NCBI GenBank assembly: GCA_026709335.1 | Contig: JAPOTE010000017.1 | Coordinates: 28,495-92,494, forward strand | Source of the DNA: Bacteroidota bacterium | GTDB taxonomy: Bacteria; Bacteroidota; Rhodothermia; Rhodothermales; Bin80 | Length of the DNA: 64,000 bases | Direction of reading: 5' to 3' | Shown here: positions 47,178-57,615 of the stretch, piece after piece | How positions within the stretch are numbered: the first letter of the stretch is position 1 | Layout of the letters: each line of letters opens with the position of its first letter | The notes under the pieces: generated by a model | What the model saw: only the letters and a program-made list of their open reading frames with translations | The model's database searches: none | What the model was told of the DNA's origin: nothing | Program-made: the position numbers and the translations under genes

Positions 47178-48968
47178 ATGAAATTGACTACAAGGTGGAT
47201 CTTCATAGGAGCGCTGGGATTGATTATTGGGGCTTGTAGTCATGATGCTCCATTATTTGAACTTGTAAGTTCTGAGCAAACTGGAATTACATTCGCCAAC
47301 TCACTGTCTCCTGCTGAAACCCTAAACACCTATGTTTTTCGGAATTTTTACAACGGAGGGGGTGTAGCTATTGGTGACCTGAATCAAGATAACTTGCCAG
47401 ACATTTTCCTGACTGGCAATCAGGTATCTAACAGACTCTATCTCAATCGCGGAAATTTTCGATTTGAAGATGTCACGGAACGCGCCGGATTGTCCTCTAT
47501 CGGCTCCTGGACTACCGGTGTAAGTATGGTGGATATCAATGGAGATGGATGGATGGACCTTTATTTGAGCAAGTCCGGTCCTCCGGGAGGAGCAAAACGC
47601 CATAACGAGCTTTTCGTAAATCAACATGACGGAACGTTTGTAGAAATGGCCCATCAATATGGCCTTGCATTTGAAGCGCTGGGAATTCACGCTTCCTTCT
47701 TTGACTATGATGCCGATGGCGATCTTGACATCTATCTCCTTAGTAACCCGATGCGCTCACTGGATGATTTGCAGCCTGCTCCAAATCTCCGGGAAATTCC
47801 AGACCCCAATGGCGGAAATCGCCTGTTACGTAACGATGAAGGGCGATTTGTAGATGTAACTGCCATTTCAGGAATTTACAGCAGCAAGGTAGGCTTTGGT
47901 TTAGGCGTATCTGCCGGGGATCTAAACAGAGATGGATGGACCGACCTCTATGTTTCCAACGATTTCTTTGAACGCGATTATCTCTATCTGAACAAAAACG
48001 GCACTTTCATTGATATTGGTCCGGATGTGATTGGGACTATGAGTCTGAGCTCCATGGGAGGAGACATTGCAGACTATAATGGAGATGGATGGCCGGATAT
48101 TTTCATCTCTGACATGTTACCGGACCTATCGTGGCGCTATCAATCCAGTATTGCATTTCCACCTTGGTCAGAGTATATCAGAAGTCTGAGCGACGGATAT
48201 CACCACCAGGCGACAAGAAATACTCTCCAGTTAAATCGTGGAAAATCGCCTAATGGCCAGATCCGATTCAGTGAAGTATCCCGGATTGCCGGCATCGGGA
48301 GCACGGATTGGAGCTGGGGAGGATTGATTGCAGATTTTAACCTTGATGGGCAACGGGATATTTTTGTTCCAAATGGAATTTTCAAGGACCTCCTAAACCA
48401 GGATTTCATTTCGCGTGCTTCCAACCGTGATTCACTTCGGGCACTCTTTCTTACTCATGAAACTCCGATCCTGAAGCTCCTCGAAAATGCCCCCTCGCAT
48501 GCACTCTCAAATTACATGTTCGCAGGTAGTTCCAATCTGAATTTTCGGGAGGTCAGTCAAAAATGGGGGATTAACACCCCAAGTTTTTCTAACGGAGCAG
48601 CCTATGGAGATCTAGACAACGATGGGGATTTGGACCTTGTGATCAACAATGTGAACATGCCTGCCTTCATCTATCGGAACCGAGCAACTGAATTGTTTCC
48701 CGAGCGTGCCCACCTTCAGATTCAGCTCAAGGGAATCTATCCCAACACCTTTGGGATTGGCACTCAGGTCAGCGCATGGGCAAGCGGGAATCAGTGGTAT
48801 ATCGAGCAGCATCTTCAACGTGGATTTCAATCCAGTGTAGACCCATTACTTCATATTAGCTTCACTGGATCATTGGATTCCGTCATTGTTCAGTGGCCAC
48901 ACGGGAAGCGCACAGTTCTTACCGATATTAAGCACAACACCCATCTAACTGTTTTGCAAAACCAGTGA
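47178..48968 (+). CDS. FG-GAP / ASPIC-UnbV lipoprotein, half-length form
   Basis: A 596-residue lipoprotein (lipobox IIGAC, Cys 20). Seven calcium-type Asp loops can be seen: DLNQDNLPD, DINGDGWMD, DYDADGDLD, DLNRDGWTD, DYNGDGWPD, DFNLDGQRD and DLDNDGDLD. They are followed by an ASPIC/UnbV domain (HLQIQLKGIYPNTFGIGTQV, GFQSSVDPLLHISF, DSVIVQWPHGKRTVLTD). It aligns block by block with the N-terminal halves of the genes at 50761 and 54053 and stops exactly where their UnbV domain ends, so it lacks their second propeller half. CRTAC/UnbV proteins are surface binding proteins of unknown ligand. It stands alone on its transcript as far as visible. Confidence 0.88.
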   Translation: MKLTTRWIFIGALGLIIGACSHDAPLFELVSSEQTGITFANSLSPAETLNTYVFRNFYNGGGVAIGDLNQDNLPDIFLTGNQVSNRLYLNRGNFRFEDVTERAGLSSIGSWTTGVSMVDINGDGWMDLYLSKSGPPGGAKRHNELFVNQHDGTFVEMAHQYGLAFEALGIHASFFDYDADGDLDIYLLSNPMRSLDDLQPAPNLREIPDPNGGNRLLRNDEGRFVDVTAISGIYSSKVGFGLGVSAGDLNRDGWTDLYVSNDFFERDYLYLNKNGTFIDIGPDVIGTMSLSSMGGDIADYNGDGWPDIFISDMLPDLSWRYQSSIAFPPWSEYIRSLSDGYHHQATRNTLQLNRGKSPNGQIRFSEVSRIAGIGSTDWSWGGLIADFNLDGQRDIFVPNGIFKDLLNQDFISRASNRDSLRALFLTHETPILKLLENAPSHALSNYMFAGSSNLNFREVSQKWGINTPSFSNGAAYGDLDNDGDLDLVINNVNMPAFIYRNRATELFPERAHLQIQLKGIYPNTFGIGTQVSAWASGNQWYIEQHLQRGFQSSVDPLLHISFTGSLDSVIVQWPHGKRTVLTDIKHNTHLTVLQNQ

Positions 48969-49341
48969 ACAAATATATCTCGATTTTCCTACATATTCGA
49001 TCTGAGTTCCATCATGAACTTAAAAGGGAATTCGTTTAAAACTATTCTCCTAAAATCATTCACGAACATAGAATCTTTCTCTGAATTTGATGACGCCAAG
49101 TTTATTGAATAGACCCCCGTTTTCCTCATTCTGGATTCATATAAATTGACAGCAAACTTCTCCCGACAAGGATTGGGAACCTGCTTCACTCCCCATATGA
49201 TTCACTATGGCTGAGAAGTCATAACTTCATTTGCTCAATCCATTCCAACCTGCTTTGTTACGCCTTACGCTGAAGAAACTACAGGCTTGATGCTCCGTAA
49301 AACTGGTCCATCTTGATTGAATGCATATCTAATCCCTAATC
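48969..49341. other. intergenic region
   Basis: About 370 bases; no terminator with a T-run, RNA gene or credible protein gene seen. A 66-codon minus-strand frame (48989-49189) has no supporting content. Confidence 0.3.
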
Positions 49342-49690
49342 ATGGATATTACGGTTCTTACCATAATCATTAGTGTGACACTGGGTGTCCTCTCAGTCAT
49401 TGGGACGATAGTAGGTATCGTACTCCCACACATGCATTGGATGGAAGCTAGATTGACGGCTGCCATTACTGAAGTCAAAACCGAGCTTGCCAATCCCCAG
49501 TGAAAAACTTGAAACCAAGATTGAAGATCTAGGGGCTGAAATGAAAGAAGATCATGGGAAGCTGGATATACGACTTGGACATCTAAGCGAGCATGTATTT
49601 GATTTGAACGGACTAGTCCAAAAAATCGCAGGACATTTATTCGGGATCAGAGACATCGTCTTAGATGATATTGGAGAGAACGGAACATGA
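49342..49690 (+). pseudogene. small membrane-anchored coiled-coil protein, frameshifted
   Basis: ATG 49342 opens a 53-codon frame encoding one hydrophobic helix (VLTIIISVTLGVLSVIGTIV) and then an amphipathic start, MEARLTAAITEVKTELANPQ, ending TGA 49501-49503. The next frame (+1) continues without a break in character: SEKLETKIEDLGAEMKEDHG, then LDIRLGHLSEHVFDLNGLVQ, to TGA 49688-49690. The join lies at a run of four C (49495-49498); three C would give one continuous protein of about 115 residues (membrane helix plus heptad coiled coil). Such small anchored coiled-coil proteins occur in many bacteria with unknown function. Real mutation, sequencing error and +1 recoding all remain possible. 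Confidence 0.65.
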
Positions 49691-50126
49691 TTCAAACGAA
49701 CTTGCCCCGAAAGGTTACGCTCGCCAGTTTCTAGACTTCTCTGTACCACTCTATATCTTCTTTCATCTCTTCCCCACAAATAGGATAGATCTAAAAACAA
49801 ACTGGGAAGATATTGTTGCTCTCTGTTTGAGTCATATATAGCGAATCAATGATCCCTGGCTCACTACGCACTCCGTTTTGATACAACTGATCTCACCGGG
49901 CACAGGAACTCGATCCAATTCCTCCACACCATATCAAGTTCTTTATGTATCAGGTCAACAGCCAATACTGGGAATCTATCATGAGTAACATTCTCACAGA
50001 TCCATTCGGCGATTTCTTGGGGTTTCCGACAGAAACGCTCCTAGCCGTCCATTCACACTGAGTATGCGGTGCAGATATCATCAATCCCGGACATAGCACT
50101 CCAAATACAGGGAGTTTATTGAACAT
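49691..50126. other. intergenic region
   Basis: About 435 bases, upstream of the lipoprotein operon. No clear promoter box, hairpin terminator or RNA gene seen; a minus-strand 69-codon frame (49950-50159) runs across the next gene start and is not accepted. Confidence 0.3.
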
Positions 50127-50768
50127 ATGCAAATTGTTACTCATGGATATAATTCCCACTTCTTTCCTTGCTACATTGAACTATCAATAAACAGAGCACT
50201 CTTTTTGTTATCTCACCTTCTGATCCTTTTCAATGTGGGTTGTAATTCGACTTCAGACTACGAGACCATGTTGTCTCGCGAAACTGCCCGGGAAGATACA
50301 ATCCGCACCCTTTTCTTTAACTATGAATTGGGGATGCCCCGCCAGGCATTCTATGACTCAAGCCGGGCGCTGAATCTCCGGGGATTGGTCACCAACGGCC
50401 CCAACAATCGCTATGTCCAATACAAACTCCCCGATAAATTTCCTCATAAAGCAACCATGCTTTACTATCCTGATTTTGGAGAAGATCAGGTTACTCAAAT
50501 GCGAATTCGGTTTTCTTATGACGCCTGGGCACCTTGGAATCGACACCTCTGGGCAGACAGTCTGATTTTTGAAGTTCGAAAACTCATGGAAAAATGGTAT
50601 GGTGAAGGATTTCTCATCCAAGACGTCAACATTCCGATGGTTGGTCCCAGCCATGAGTTTGTCAAAATTGAAGCGAACCGACAAATCACCATTCAGCGCG
50701 ATTCAGACCGTGAAGTACTCGTGAAAATTACAGACCTCAGGTCCCTCCTTTCCAGGGAAGATGAATAA
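50127..50768 (+). CDS. small lipoprotein of unknown function
   Basis: A 213-residue protein. A hydrophobic stretch, ALFLLSHLLILFNVGC, ends in a lipobox-like FNVGC (Cys 39). The 23 or so residues before it are long for a lipoprotein signal, but no better in-frame start was found. The mature part has ETAREDTIRTLFFNYELGMP, GLVTNGPNNRYVQYKLPDKF, and a beta-rich end with KWYGEGFLIQDVNIPMVGPS. I do not recognise the family. It overlaps the 50761 gene by 8 bases and so is translationally linked to the two full-length UnbV lipoproteins; a partner or chaperone role for them is inference. Confidence 0.7.
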   Translation: MQIVTHGYNSHFFPCYIELSINRALFLLSHLLILFNVGCNSTSDYETMLSRETAREDTIRTLFFNYELGMPRQAFYDSSRALNLRGLVTNGPNNRYVQYKLPDKFPHKATMLYYPDFGEDQVTQMRIRFSYDAWAPWNRHLWADSLIFEVRKLMEKWYGEGFLIQDVNIPMVGPSHEFVKIEANRQITIQRDSDREVLVKITDLRSLLSREDE

Positions 50769-53700
50769 GATAGTCTATATCCTACTCGCTGCCTCCTTTG
50801 GAGCATGCACGACCGAAAAAGGATCACTTTTTGAACAGATTGATGCAAAGCAATCGGGGATTTATTTTGAGAACACTCTTGGGTACGAAGACGAATTCAA
50901 CGTCTATAGATACCGCAATTTCTATAATGGTGGAGGCGTAGCCCTCGGAGATGTGAATCAGGATGGACTCCTGGATGTGTTCCTGACAGGGAATCAAACT
51001 CCCAACAGGCTCTACTTGAATGAGGGCGATTTTCAGTTCAGAGACATATCAGAAAGTGCTGGGATCATGGGAGAGCGTGCCTGGAGTACCGGCGTCAGCA
51101 TGGCAGATATTAACGGAGATGGCCTTATAGATATTTATGTCTGCAACTCTGGGATTGTGGATGGAGATGACCGACGCAATGAGCTCTACATCAACCAGGG
51201 AAATGAATCCTTTCAGGAAATGGGGCACGAATATGGACTTGATGATGCGGGACTCTCCACCCATGCCACTTTCCTGGATTATGACCTTGATGGTGATGTC
51301 GATATTTTTCTGGTCAATAACTCATTTCGGAGTATTGCCGACTTTGACCTTGAAGTCAATACACGTCATATTCCACATACCGCAGGAGGAGATCGATTAT
51401 TCCGTAATGATTTTCCAGAAGCATACTTCACAGATGTAACCGAAGCTGCCGGAATCTACCGCAGTGAAATTGGCTTTGGGCTTGGTGCCTCCGTAGGGGA
51501 TGTGAACCGCGATGGATGGCCCGACCTCTATGTCTCAAATGACTTCTTTGAGTACGACTACCTCTACATCAATAACCGAGACGGGACCTTCTCGGAATCT
51601 CTTCGCAAAAGCATTAATAGTGTAAGTGCGGCGGCAATGGGGGCTGACATGGCTGATCTCAATGGAGACGGATACCTGGATATCTTTGTAACAGATATGC
51701 TGCCGGCAACCGATGTTCGCCTGAAAACGGTTTCCGCATTTGATAGCTGGCCTCGCTATCAGGCCTATATCCGCGACGATTACTACCACCAATTTACCCG
51801 CAATACACTACAGATCAACCGAGGCACGGATCTCAATTCTGTGATTCGCTTCTCCGAAGCAGGGAGAAAGTTTCAAGTAGAAGCAAGTGATTGGAGTTGG
51901 GGAGCACTCATTGCCGACTATGACCATGATGGAACCAGAGACATCTTTGTAGCAAACGGTATTTATCGAGATCTGACGAATGCCGACTACTTGGAGGCTG
52001 TCCGTGATGAGGATACCAGAAGTATTCTGACCAGCGAGAATTATGTGGACTGGAAGACTCTCATCGAAATGATTCCTACCCAACCCATTCCGAATCATAT
52101 GTTTTCTGGTCATTCCGGACAGCCGTACAAGGATGTTACCGAGGCCTGGGGACTCGCTGCGCCAGGATTTTCAAATGGCAGCGCCTACGGGGATCTGGAT
52201 CTAGATGGCGATCTGGACCTTCTCGTCAATAATGTCGGGGGAGCCCCTATGTTGTTTCGTAACCGGGCAACAGATCAGCTCCCACAGCACCACTGGATCC
52301 AGATTGAGTTGGTTGGCATCTCTCCAAACACCCAAGGCGTTGGCACTCAAATTGCCGCTTGGTCTGATTCTCAACTCTGGTACATTGAACAGCAACCCGT
52401 CCGCGGATTTCAAAGTAGTGTGGACCCCATTCTTCATCTTGGGCTTGGCCCCGATACAAAAACCCTGGACTCTTTGATCATCTATTGGCCTCGGGGAATG
52501 GTGGATCGATACAAGGATGTGGAAACAAATCAGCACCTTCTATTCCGGCAAACATCTGATTTACCACATACTTCTCATGACCGGCAAACAAAATCAAACC
52601 CACTTCTGATACCTGTTGACCCGGATTCTATTGGGCTTGGATGGCGTCACATTGAAAATGTATTCAGTGATTTTGATCAGCAACCCCTACTCTTTCACAT
52701 GCGTTCTACTGAGGGACCCGGAGTGTGCAAAGGAGATTTCAATCAGGATGGCCTAGACGACCTGTACCTTGGCGGTGCCCGTAGTCAGCCTGGAGCTATA
52801 TTTGTACAGACCAACTCAGGATCTTTTGAACAGAGTTTACAGTCCGTATTGGATGAGGATGCAAATTCGGAAGACGTGGACTGTGCATGGCTGGATATTG
52901 ATGGAGATGGGGATCAGGACCTATTCGTTGCCAGCGGTAGCAGTGAGTTTCCCCGGAGTAGCTCGGCATTATTAGATCGTTTGTATTTGAACGACGGTAC
53001 AGGGGCGCTCATTCGTGACGAGGCCCTAATCGGTCTGTCGACCCAAGGCTTCCTCCCCACTTCAACCGTTTGTCCAATAGACATTGATCTGGATGGAGAC
53101 CTCGATCTCTTTCTGGGCAGCCGGCTTCAGCCCTTCGCATATGGCCTTCCGGCCAACAGTCAACTGTTGGTGAACGATGGAAACGGAACTCTCAGTGATG
53201 CAACCTCTCGCCTTGCTCCCCACCTTGAGTCCATTGGGCTGATAACCGATGTCGCCTGTGCAGATTTTACCGGGGACAATTCTCCAGATCTCCTGCTCGC
53301 CGGAGAGTGGATGCCACTGAGTTTCCTGAAAAACGATCTTGGCAGCTTTGTGCCGATGATAGCAGGCCTAGAGAATACAGCCGGATGGTGGCAGTCCATA
53401 CTGTCACTAGATCTGGATGACGATGGAGACCTAGATTTCATCGCCGGAAATCATGGTCTCAACTCTAGATTCCAAGCCCCCGTAGATATGTGGGTCAGCG
53501 ATTTTGACCGTAATGGCAGCATTGAACAAGTCTTTGCAAGAACAATCGACGGGGAATTATTTCCTTGGCACCTGCGTCACGACCTTCTCAGCCAAATTTC
53601 TCATCTTGTACGCGTATTCCCTACGTATGCATCGTATTCCGAAGCTACCATAGCTGATATTTTTTCTGAGGAAGAACTGGGGCGTGCCCTACATCTGAGA

Positions 53701-54063
53701 GTGACTGAACTTCGCAGTATAATCGGAATCAATGACGGATTGGGAAATTTCACATTAACTCCTGCACCTGAAGAAATGCAGTTCTCCCCCGTATACGGCA
53801 TGGCGGACATACCTACCTCGCAAGGCCACTTAATCCTGGTTGGCGGAAACTTGCACGAAGTTAAACCTGAGGCAGGAAGGTATGATGCGAGCTACGGAAC
53901 TGCATTAATGACGCCCTCTCTGGAAACTCTGACCTGGTCTGAATCAGGTTTTTTTGTTGAAGGTCAGATTCGTAAAATTCTGACATTAGACCTTGGTGGC
54001 CGAACGTTAATTATCGTTGCACGCAATAATGATCGGCTCAGCATTTTTGCGTATGCGAATTAG
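50761..54063 (+). CDS. FG-GAP / ASPIC-UnbV lipoprotein, full-length form 1
   Basis: An 1100-residue lipoprotein (short signal peptide, lipobox SFGAC, Cys 16). The first half has seven calcium loops: DVNQDGLLD, DINGDGLID, DYDLDGDVD, DVNRDGWPD, DLNGDGYLD, DYDHDGTRD and DLDLDGDLD. An ASPIC/UnbV domain follows (GISPNTQGVGTQIAAW, GFQSSVDPILHLGLG, SLIIYWPRGMVDRYKD). The second half (about 640-1100) is another propeller: DFNQDGLDD, DIDGDGDQD, DIDLDGDLD, DFTGDNSPD and DLDDDGDLD, ending TLIIVARNNDRLSIF. It overlaps the small lipoprotein upstream by 8 bases and the next paralogue by 11. The family is surface-exposed and probably binds glycans or proteins; unknown ligand. Confidence 0.9.
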   Translation: MNKIVYILLAASFGACTTEKGSLFEQIDAKQSGIYFENTLGYEDEFNVYRYRNFYNGGGVALGDVNQDGLLDVFLTGNQTPNRLYLNEGDFQFRDISESAGIMGERAWSTGVSMADINGDGLIDIYVCNSGIVDGDDRRNELYINQGNESFQEMGHEYGLDDAGLSTHATFLDYDLDGDVDIFLVNNSFRSIADFDLEVNTRHIPHTAGGDRLFRNDFPEAYFTDVTEAAGIYRSEIGFGLGASVGDVNRDGWPDLYVSNDFFEYDYLYINNRDGTFSESLRKSINSVSAAAMGADMADLNGDGYLDIFVTDMLPATDVRLKTVSAFDSWPRYQAYIRDDYYHQFTRNTLQINRGTDLNSVIRFSEAGRKFQVEASDWSWGALIADYDHDGTRDIFVANGIYRDLTNADYLEAVRDEDTRSILTSENYVDWKTLIEMIPTQPIPNHMFSGHSGQPYKDVTEAWGLAAPGFSNGSAYGDLDLDGDLDLLVNNVGGAPMLFRNRATDQLPQHHWIQIELVGISPNTQGVGTQIAAWSDSQLWYIEQQPVRGFQSSVDPILHLGLGPDTKTLDSLIIYWPRGMVDRYKDVETNQHLLFRQTSDLPHTSHDRQTKSNPLLIPVDPDSIGLGWRHIENVFSDFDQQPLLFHMRSTEGPGVCKGDFNQDGLDDLYLGGARSQPGAIFVQTNSGSFEQSLQSVLDEDANSEDVDCAWLDIDGDGDQDLFVASGSSEFPRSSSALLDRLYLNDGTGALIRDEALIGLSTQGFLPTSTVCPIDIDLDGDLDLFLGSRLQPFAYGLPANSQLLVNDGNGTLSDATSRLAPHLESIGLITDVACADFTGDNSPDLLLAGEWMPLSFLKNDLGSFVPMIAGLENTAGWWQSILSLDLDDDGDLDFIAGNHGLNSRFQAPVDMWVSDFDRNGSIEQVFARTIDGELFPWHLRHDLLSQISHLVRVFPTYASYSEATIADIFSEEELGRALHLRVTELRSIIGINDGLGNFTLTPAPEEMQFSPVYGMADIPTSQGHLILVGGNLHEVKPEAGRYDASYGTALMTPSLETLTWSESGFFVEGQIRKILTLDLGGRTLIIVARNNDRLSIFAYAN

Positions 54064-57000
54064 CCTCTCCCTTCTGCTACTTCTTTTCATCGGTTGCAGA
54101 AACAGCTCTGAGCCCGGGAAGAGGCTGTTCACTCTACTCGACCAAACTCGAACTGGTGTGGATTTCACGAACACTCTCGTTTATGAAGCAGATTTTAATA
54201 TCATTGATTATCTGTATTTCTATGACGGGGGAGGCGTCGCAATTGGCGATCTCAATAATGACGACCTGCCTGATCTTTTTCTGACAGGCAATCAGGTACC
54301 TGATCGACTTTACATCAATCAAGGAGACTTCCAATTCGATGATATGACGTTCGAATCAGGAATTACTTCCGATGAAAACACATGGTCTACCGGCGTCAGC
54401 ATGGTTGATGTGAATGGGGATGGATGGATGGATATTTACATCTGTAAAGTCAACCATATCTCCAAGACTGGACACAACCTGCTCTATATCAACCAACAAG
54501 ACGGCACATTCCATGAAGAAAGTCGGCGTTTCGGGCTGAACTTTGAAGGCCTCTCTACACACACAGCCTGGCTAGACTACGACATAGATGGCGACCTGGA
54601 CCTGTATCTTCTCAACCATGCAATCCATTCTCAAGATTCATATGTGGCTTCTTGGCGCCGAATAGTTGACGCCCCAAAAGTTGGAGATAAGTTTTATCGC
54701 CAGGACGACGGCTACTTTGTAAGCATTACCGCGGAGGCAGGGATTTACAGTAGCGCATTAGGTTACGGTCTTGGCATTGCCGTCAGCGATCTAAATCAGG
54801 ATGGTTGGCCTGATCTATATGTTGGTAACGATTTTCATGAGGATGACTACTTGTACATGAATAGCGGGATTGGCACGTTTACAGAATCTCTCTGGAAAAT
54901 AACTGCCCATACGAGTCGCTCAACTATGGGAGTTGACATTGCCGATCTGAATAATGATGGCCTCCCTGACATTGTAGCACTGGATATGTTTCCACCGGAT
55001 CTGGCCACCCAGCGCACAGCCGGCAACGTGAATGCGGATGCACGCATGCACATTTTAGAGGATTTTGGCTATGGCCCACAGGTCTCCAGGAATACACTTC
55101 AACTGCACAGGGGAATCACCTCAGAGGAACTCCCCTTCTTCAGCGAACTTGCATTTTTTGCTGGAATAGAGGCTACCGACTGGTCCTGGACGCCCCTCCT
55201 GGGAGATTTTGACGGAGATGGATGGAAGGATCTTTATGTCACGAATGGGATTCCCGGACGCCCCAATGATTTGGATTACATCGAATACGTTGCAACACCT
55301 GATATCCAGCGAATACTTCATAACGGATCTCCTGACCAGGAAGCCGAGATTGCTGATCAGATGCCTCCTGCGATTGTCCCTAATTATGCATTCAAAGGAG
55401 GGCTTGACCTTCGGTTTGAAGATGTCAGCAATCCCTGGGGGCTTGCTGAACGAGTCATTAGCAATGGTGCCGCGTACGGAGACCTGGATCTGGATGGAGA
55501 TCTGGATTTGGTCGTAAATACCCTGAATCATCCCGCACTCATCTATCGAAATGAATCTGTTAGTAATTACATCTCTGTAAAACTTCGCGGTGCAAAACGA
55601 AATACATCCGGGATTGGAGCTAGAGTCAGTGTCTGGGTATCAGGCATGCATCATATGCAAGAGCAATTTCCCTCTCGTGGATTCCAATCGTCCATAGATC
55701 ATGTATTGAGTTTTGGTATCGGAAATGCCACAATTGCGGACTCGGTTGTTGTAATCTGGCCTTCGGGTCTCCAGTCGAAAGTAAGTCAGGTGGCTGCAGG
55801 AACACGCCTAGTTCTAAGTGAAACTGATGCACATGAAATCTCCTTCCCTCTATCAACTCCGCAAGTTCCTAATATCAAACTCATAGATAATCACGGAATT
55901 TCTTTCAGGCACATCCAGGATGAAGTACGCGATTTTACAATCCTGCCGACCTTACCGTATTGGCGAAGTACACATGGAGCCGCACTGGCTGTTGCAGATG
56001 TGAATGGAGATGGACTGGAAGACATTTATTTTGGGGGAGCTCGCAATCAGCCCAGTGCCCTGTATTTTCAAACGACCGGTGGACAATTTCAACTTGCACC
56101 TTTCCCTGACGATCATAAGACGAGCGAAGATGTAGATGCCCTCTTTCTTGACGCAGACAATGACGGAGATCAAGACTTGTATGTTGTAAGTGGTGGATGG
56201 ACCGGACCTGCCGAACTGCATCAAGATCGACTGTATCTCAATTCAGGCTCCGGAGTTTTTCATACTGATCCTAATCGACTTCCAATCAACCACTCAAACG
56301 GGACTGCGGTCACCGCAACAGATTTTGACCTTGACGGAGATATTGATCTCTTCGTAGGAAGTGATACCCAACCAGAGAGTTATGGGAAAGCCGGATACAG
56401 CACTCTGCTTGAAAATGATGGGACAGGACACTTTATAGATGTTACAAACAGCATGTCTTCCTCTCTGCAACGCATTGGGCATGTGACCGGAGTAGCTTGG
56501 GCTGACCTTGTTGGAGATTCCCTTTCTGATCTTGTTTTGGTTGGCGAATGGATGCCAGTTACGATTTTTGAAAACCAAGGGGATAAACTCGTTGACAGAA
56601 CAGATTCTCTGGGGCTCTCAAATTCAATTGGACTCTGGCAGAGCCTGGCCGTACAAGATTTGAATGGAGATGGATTTCCTGATTTGATTGCTACTAATCT
56701 TGGGCTCAATACCACTTTCAGACCGCCTCTTGCCCTCTATACCGATGACTTGGATCAAGATGGGCGTATAGATCCTCTTGTTGCTCAATGGCAAGACGAT
56801 GACTGGTACGCATGGGCATCTCGTGATGCACTACTTCAACAGCTACCAGGCCTTTCTGCATTAATCCCAACTTACAGTGCTTACAAATATCTTTCCGTTA
56901 CAGATTTATTCGGGGAAAACCTGGAGCCTAGTCGCATGCTCCAGACTCTTGAATCGACGATTTACTGGAATGAGTCCGGCCTCCGATTCAAACCCGAGGC

Positions 57001-57325
57001 GATGCCGGATGAAATCCAATGGGCACCAATCTTGTCCATGCACTCTGTGAATACCATGGAAGGTTCAACGTGGTTTCTGGCCGGGAATCGTTCAGCAGCT
57101 TCGGATGCATTTGGAGGCATGAATGCGGGATGGGGATCGGTCATTCATTTTACGAATACTGGTGAGGTACAACTCATGGATAAACATGGATTTCATGTTC
57201 CTGGGGAGGCCAGAAAAATTCAGGCCCTCCATGGGAACCCGATGCGAATTATTGTGGCACGTTCAAATGATACTCCAATATTATTTGAATTGGGAACCTC
57301 GTTTGCACCTGAAAACCTGAACTGA
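54053..57325 (+). CDS. FG-GAP / ASPIC-UnbV lipoprotein, full-length form 2
   Basis: A 1090-residue lipoprotein. ATG 54053 gives MRISLSLLLLLFIGC, a minimal lipoprotein signal (Cys 15); the frame is open 12 codons further but those would blur the signal. Layout as in the preceding gene: seven Asp loops (DLNNDDLPD, DVNGDGWMD, DYDIDGDLD, DLNQDGWPD, DLNNDGLPD, DFDGDGWKD, DLDLDGDLD) and an UnbV segment (NTSGIGARVSVWV, GFQSSIDHVLSFGIG, VVVIWPSGLQSKVSQ). A second propeller follows (DVNGDGLED, DADNDGDQD, DFDLDGDID, DLNGDGFPD), ending MRIIVARSNDTPILFEL. Its start lies inside the end of the paralogue, so the pair is likely made together. Confidence 0.9.
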   Translation: MRISLSLLLLLFIGCRNSSEPGKRLFTLLDQTRTGVDFTNTLVYEADFNIIDYLYFYDGGGVAIGDLNNDDLPDLFLTGNQVPDRLYINQGDFQFDDMTFESGITSDENTWSTGVSMVDVNGDGWMDIYICKVNHISKTGHNLLYINQQDGTFHEESRRFGLNFEGLSTHTAWLDYDIDGDLDLYLLNHAIHSQDSYVASWRRIVDAPKVGDKFYRQDDGYFVSITAEAGIYSSALGYGLGIAVSDLNQDGWPDLYVGNDFHEDDYLYMNSGIGTFTESLWKITAHTSRSTMGVDIADLNNDGLPDIVALDMFPPDLATQRTAGNVNADARMHILEDFGYGPQVSRNTLQLHRGITSEELPFFSELAFFAGIEATDWSWTPLLGDFDGDGWKDLYVTNGIPGRPNDLDYIEYVATPDIQRILHNGSPDQEAEIADQMPPAIVPNYAFKGGLDLRFEDVSNPWGLAERVISNGAAYGDLDLDGDLDLVVNTLNHPALIYRNESVSNYISVKLRGAKRNTSGIGARVSVWVSGMHHMQEQFPSRGFQSSIDHVLSFGIGNATIADSVVVIWPSGLQSKVSQVAAGTRLVLSETDAHEISFPLSTPQVPNIKLIDNHGISFRHIQDEVRDFTILPTLPYWRSTHGAALAVADVNGDGLEDIYFGGARNQPSALYFQTTGGQFQLAPFPDDHKTSEDVDALFLDADNDGDQDLYVVSGGWTGPAELHQDRLYLNSGSGVFHTDPNRLPINHSNGTAVTATDFDLDGDIDLFVGSDTQPESYGKAGYSTLLENDGTGHFIDVTNSMSSSLQRIGHVTGVAWADLVGDSLSDLVLVGEWMPVTIFENQGDKLVDRTDSLGLSNSIGLWQSLAVQDLNGDGFPDLIATNLGLNTTFRPPLALYTDDLDQDGRIDPLVAQWQDDDWYAWASRDALLQQLPGLSALIPTYSAYKYLSVTDLFGENLEPSRMLQTLESTIYWNESGLRFKPEAMPDEIQWAPILSMHSVNTMEGSTWFLAGNRSAASDAFGGMNAGWGSVIHFTNTGEVQLMDKHGFHVPGEARKIQALHGNPMRIIVARSNDTPILFELGTSFAPENLN

Positions 57326-57615
57326 GCTCTGAATCAGAGTATGGATACCGAGATATTTTGCTCGCAAGGATGCTCTGCGAACTGTATCTTCCTAAACCAG
57401 AATAATGAATGTCGCAGACCTGAGCAACTATTCGGGCGACCAGAAAATGAAATCACTCCACCAGAATAATAAGCCAAAATGTTCGTTAATCTATTGGAGC
57501 TTCTCCCTGTTTACATTGGAAATTCGTATTCATTCAGTTCTGCAATCGTGATATGCACGATCGATATAGGTGCGATACGCATACATGTTCAGATTGATCT
57601 GAGCTTCGCTTTCTC

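Noticed and set aside
43126-57325. Possible enediyne-type natural product cluster because of UnbV domains
   Set aside because: No polyketide synthase or tailoring enzymes are present; the UnbV domains here are in FG-GAP surface lipoproteins, which are common in this lineage.
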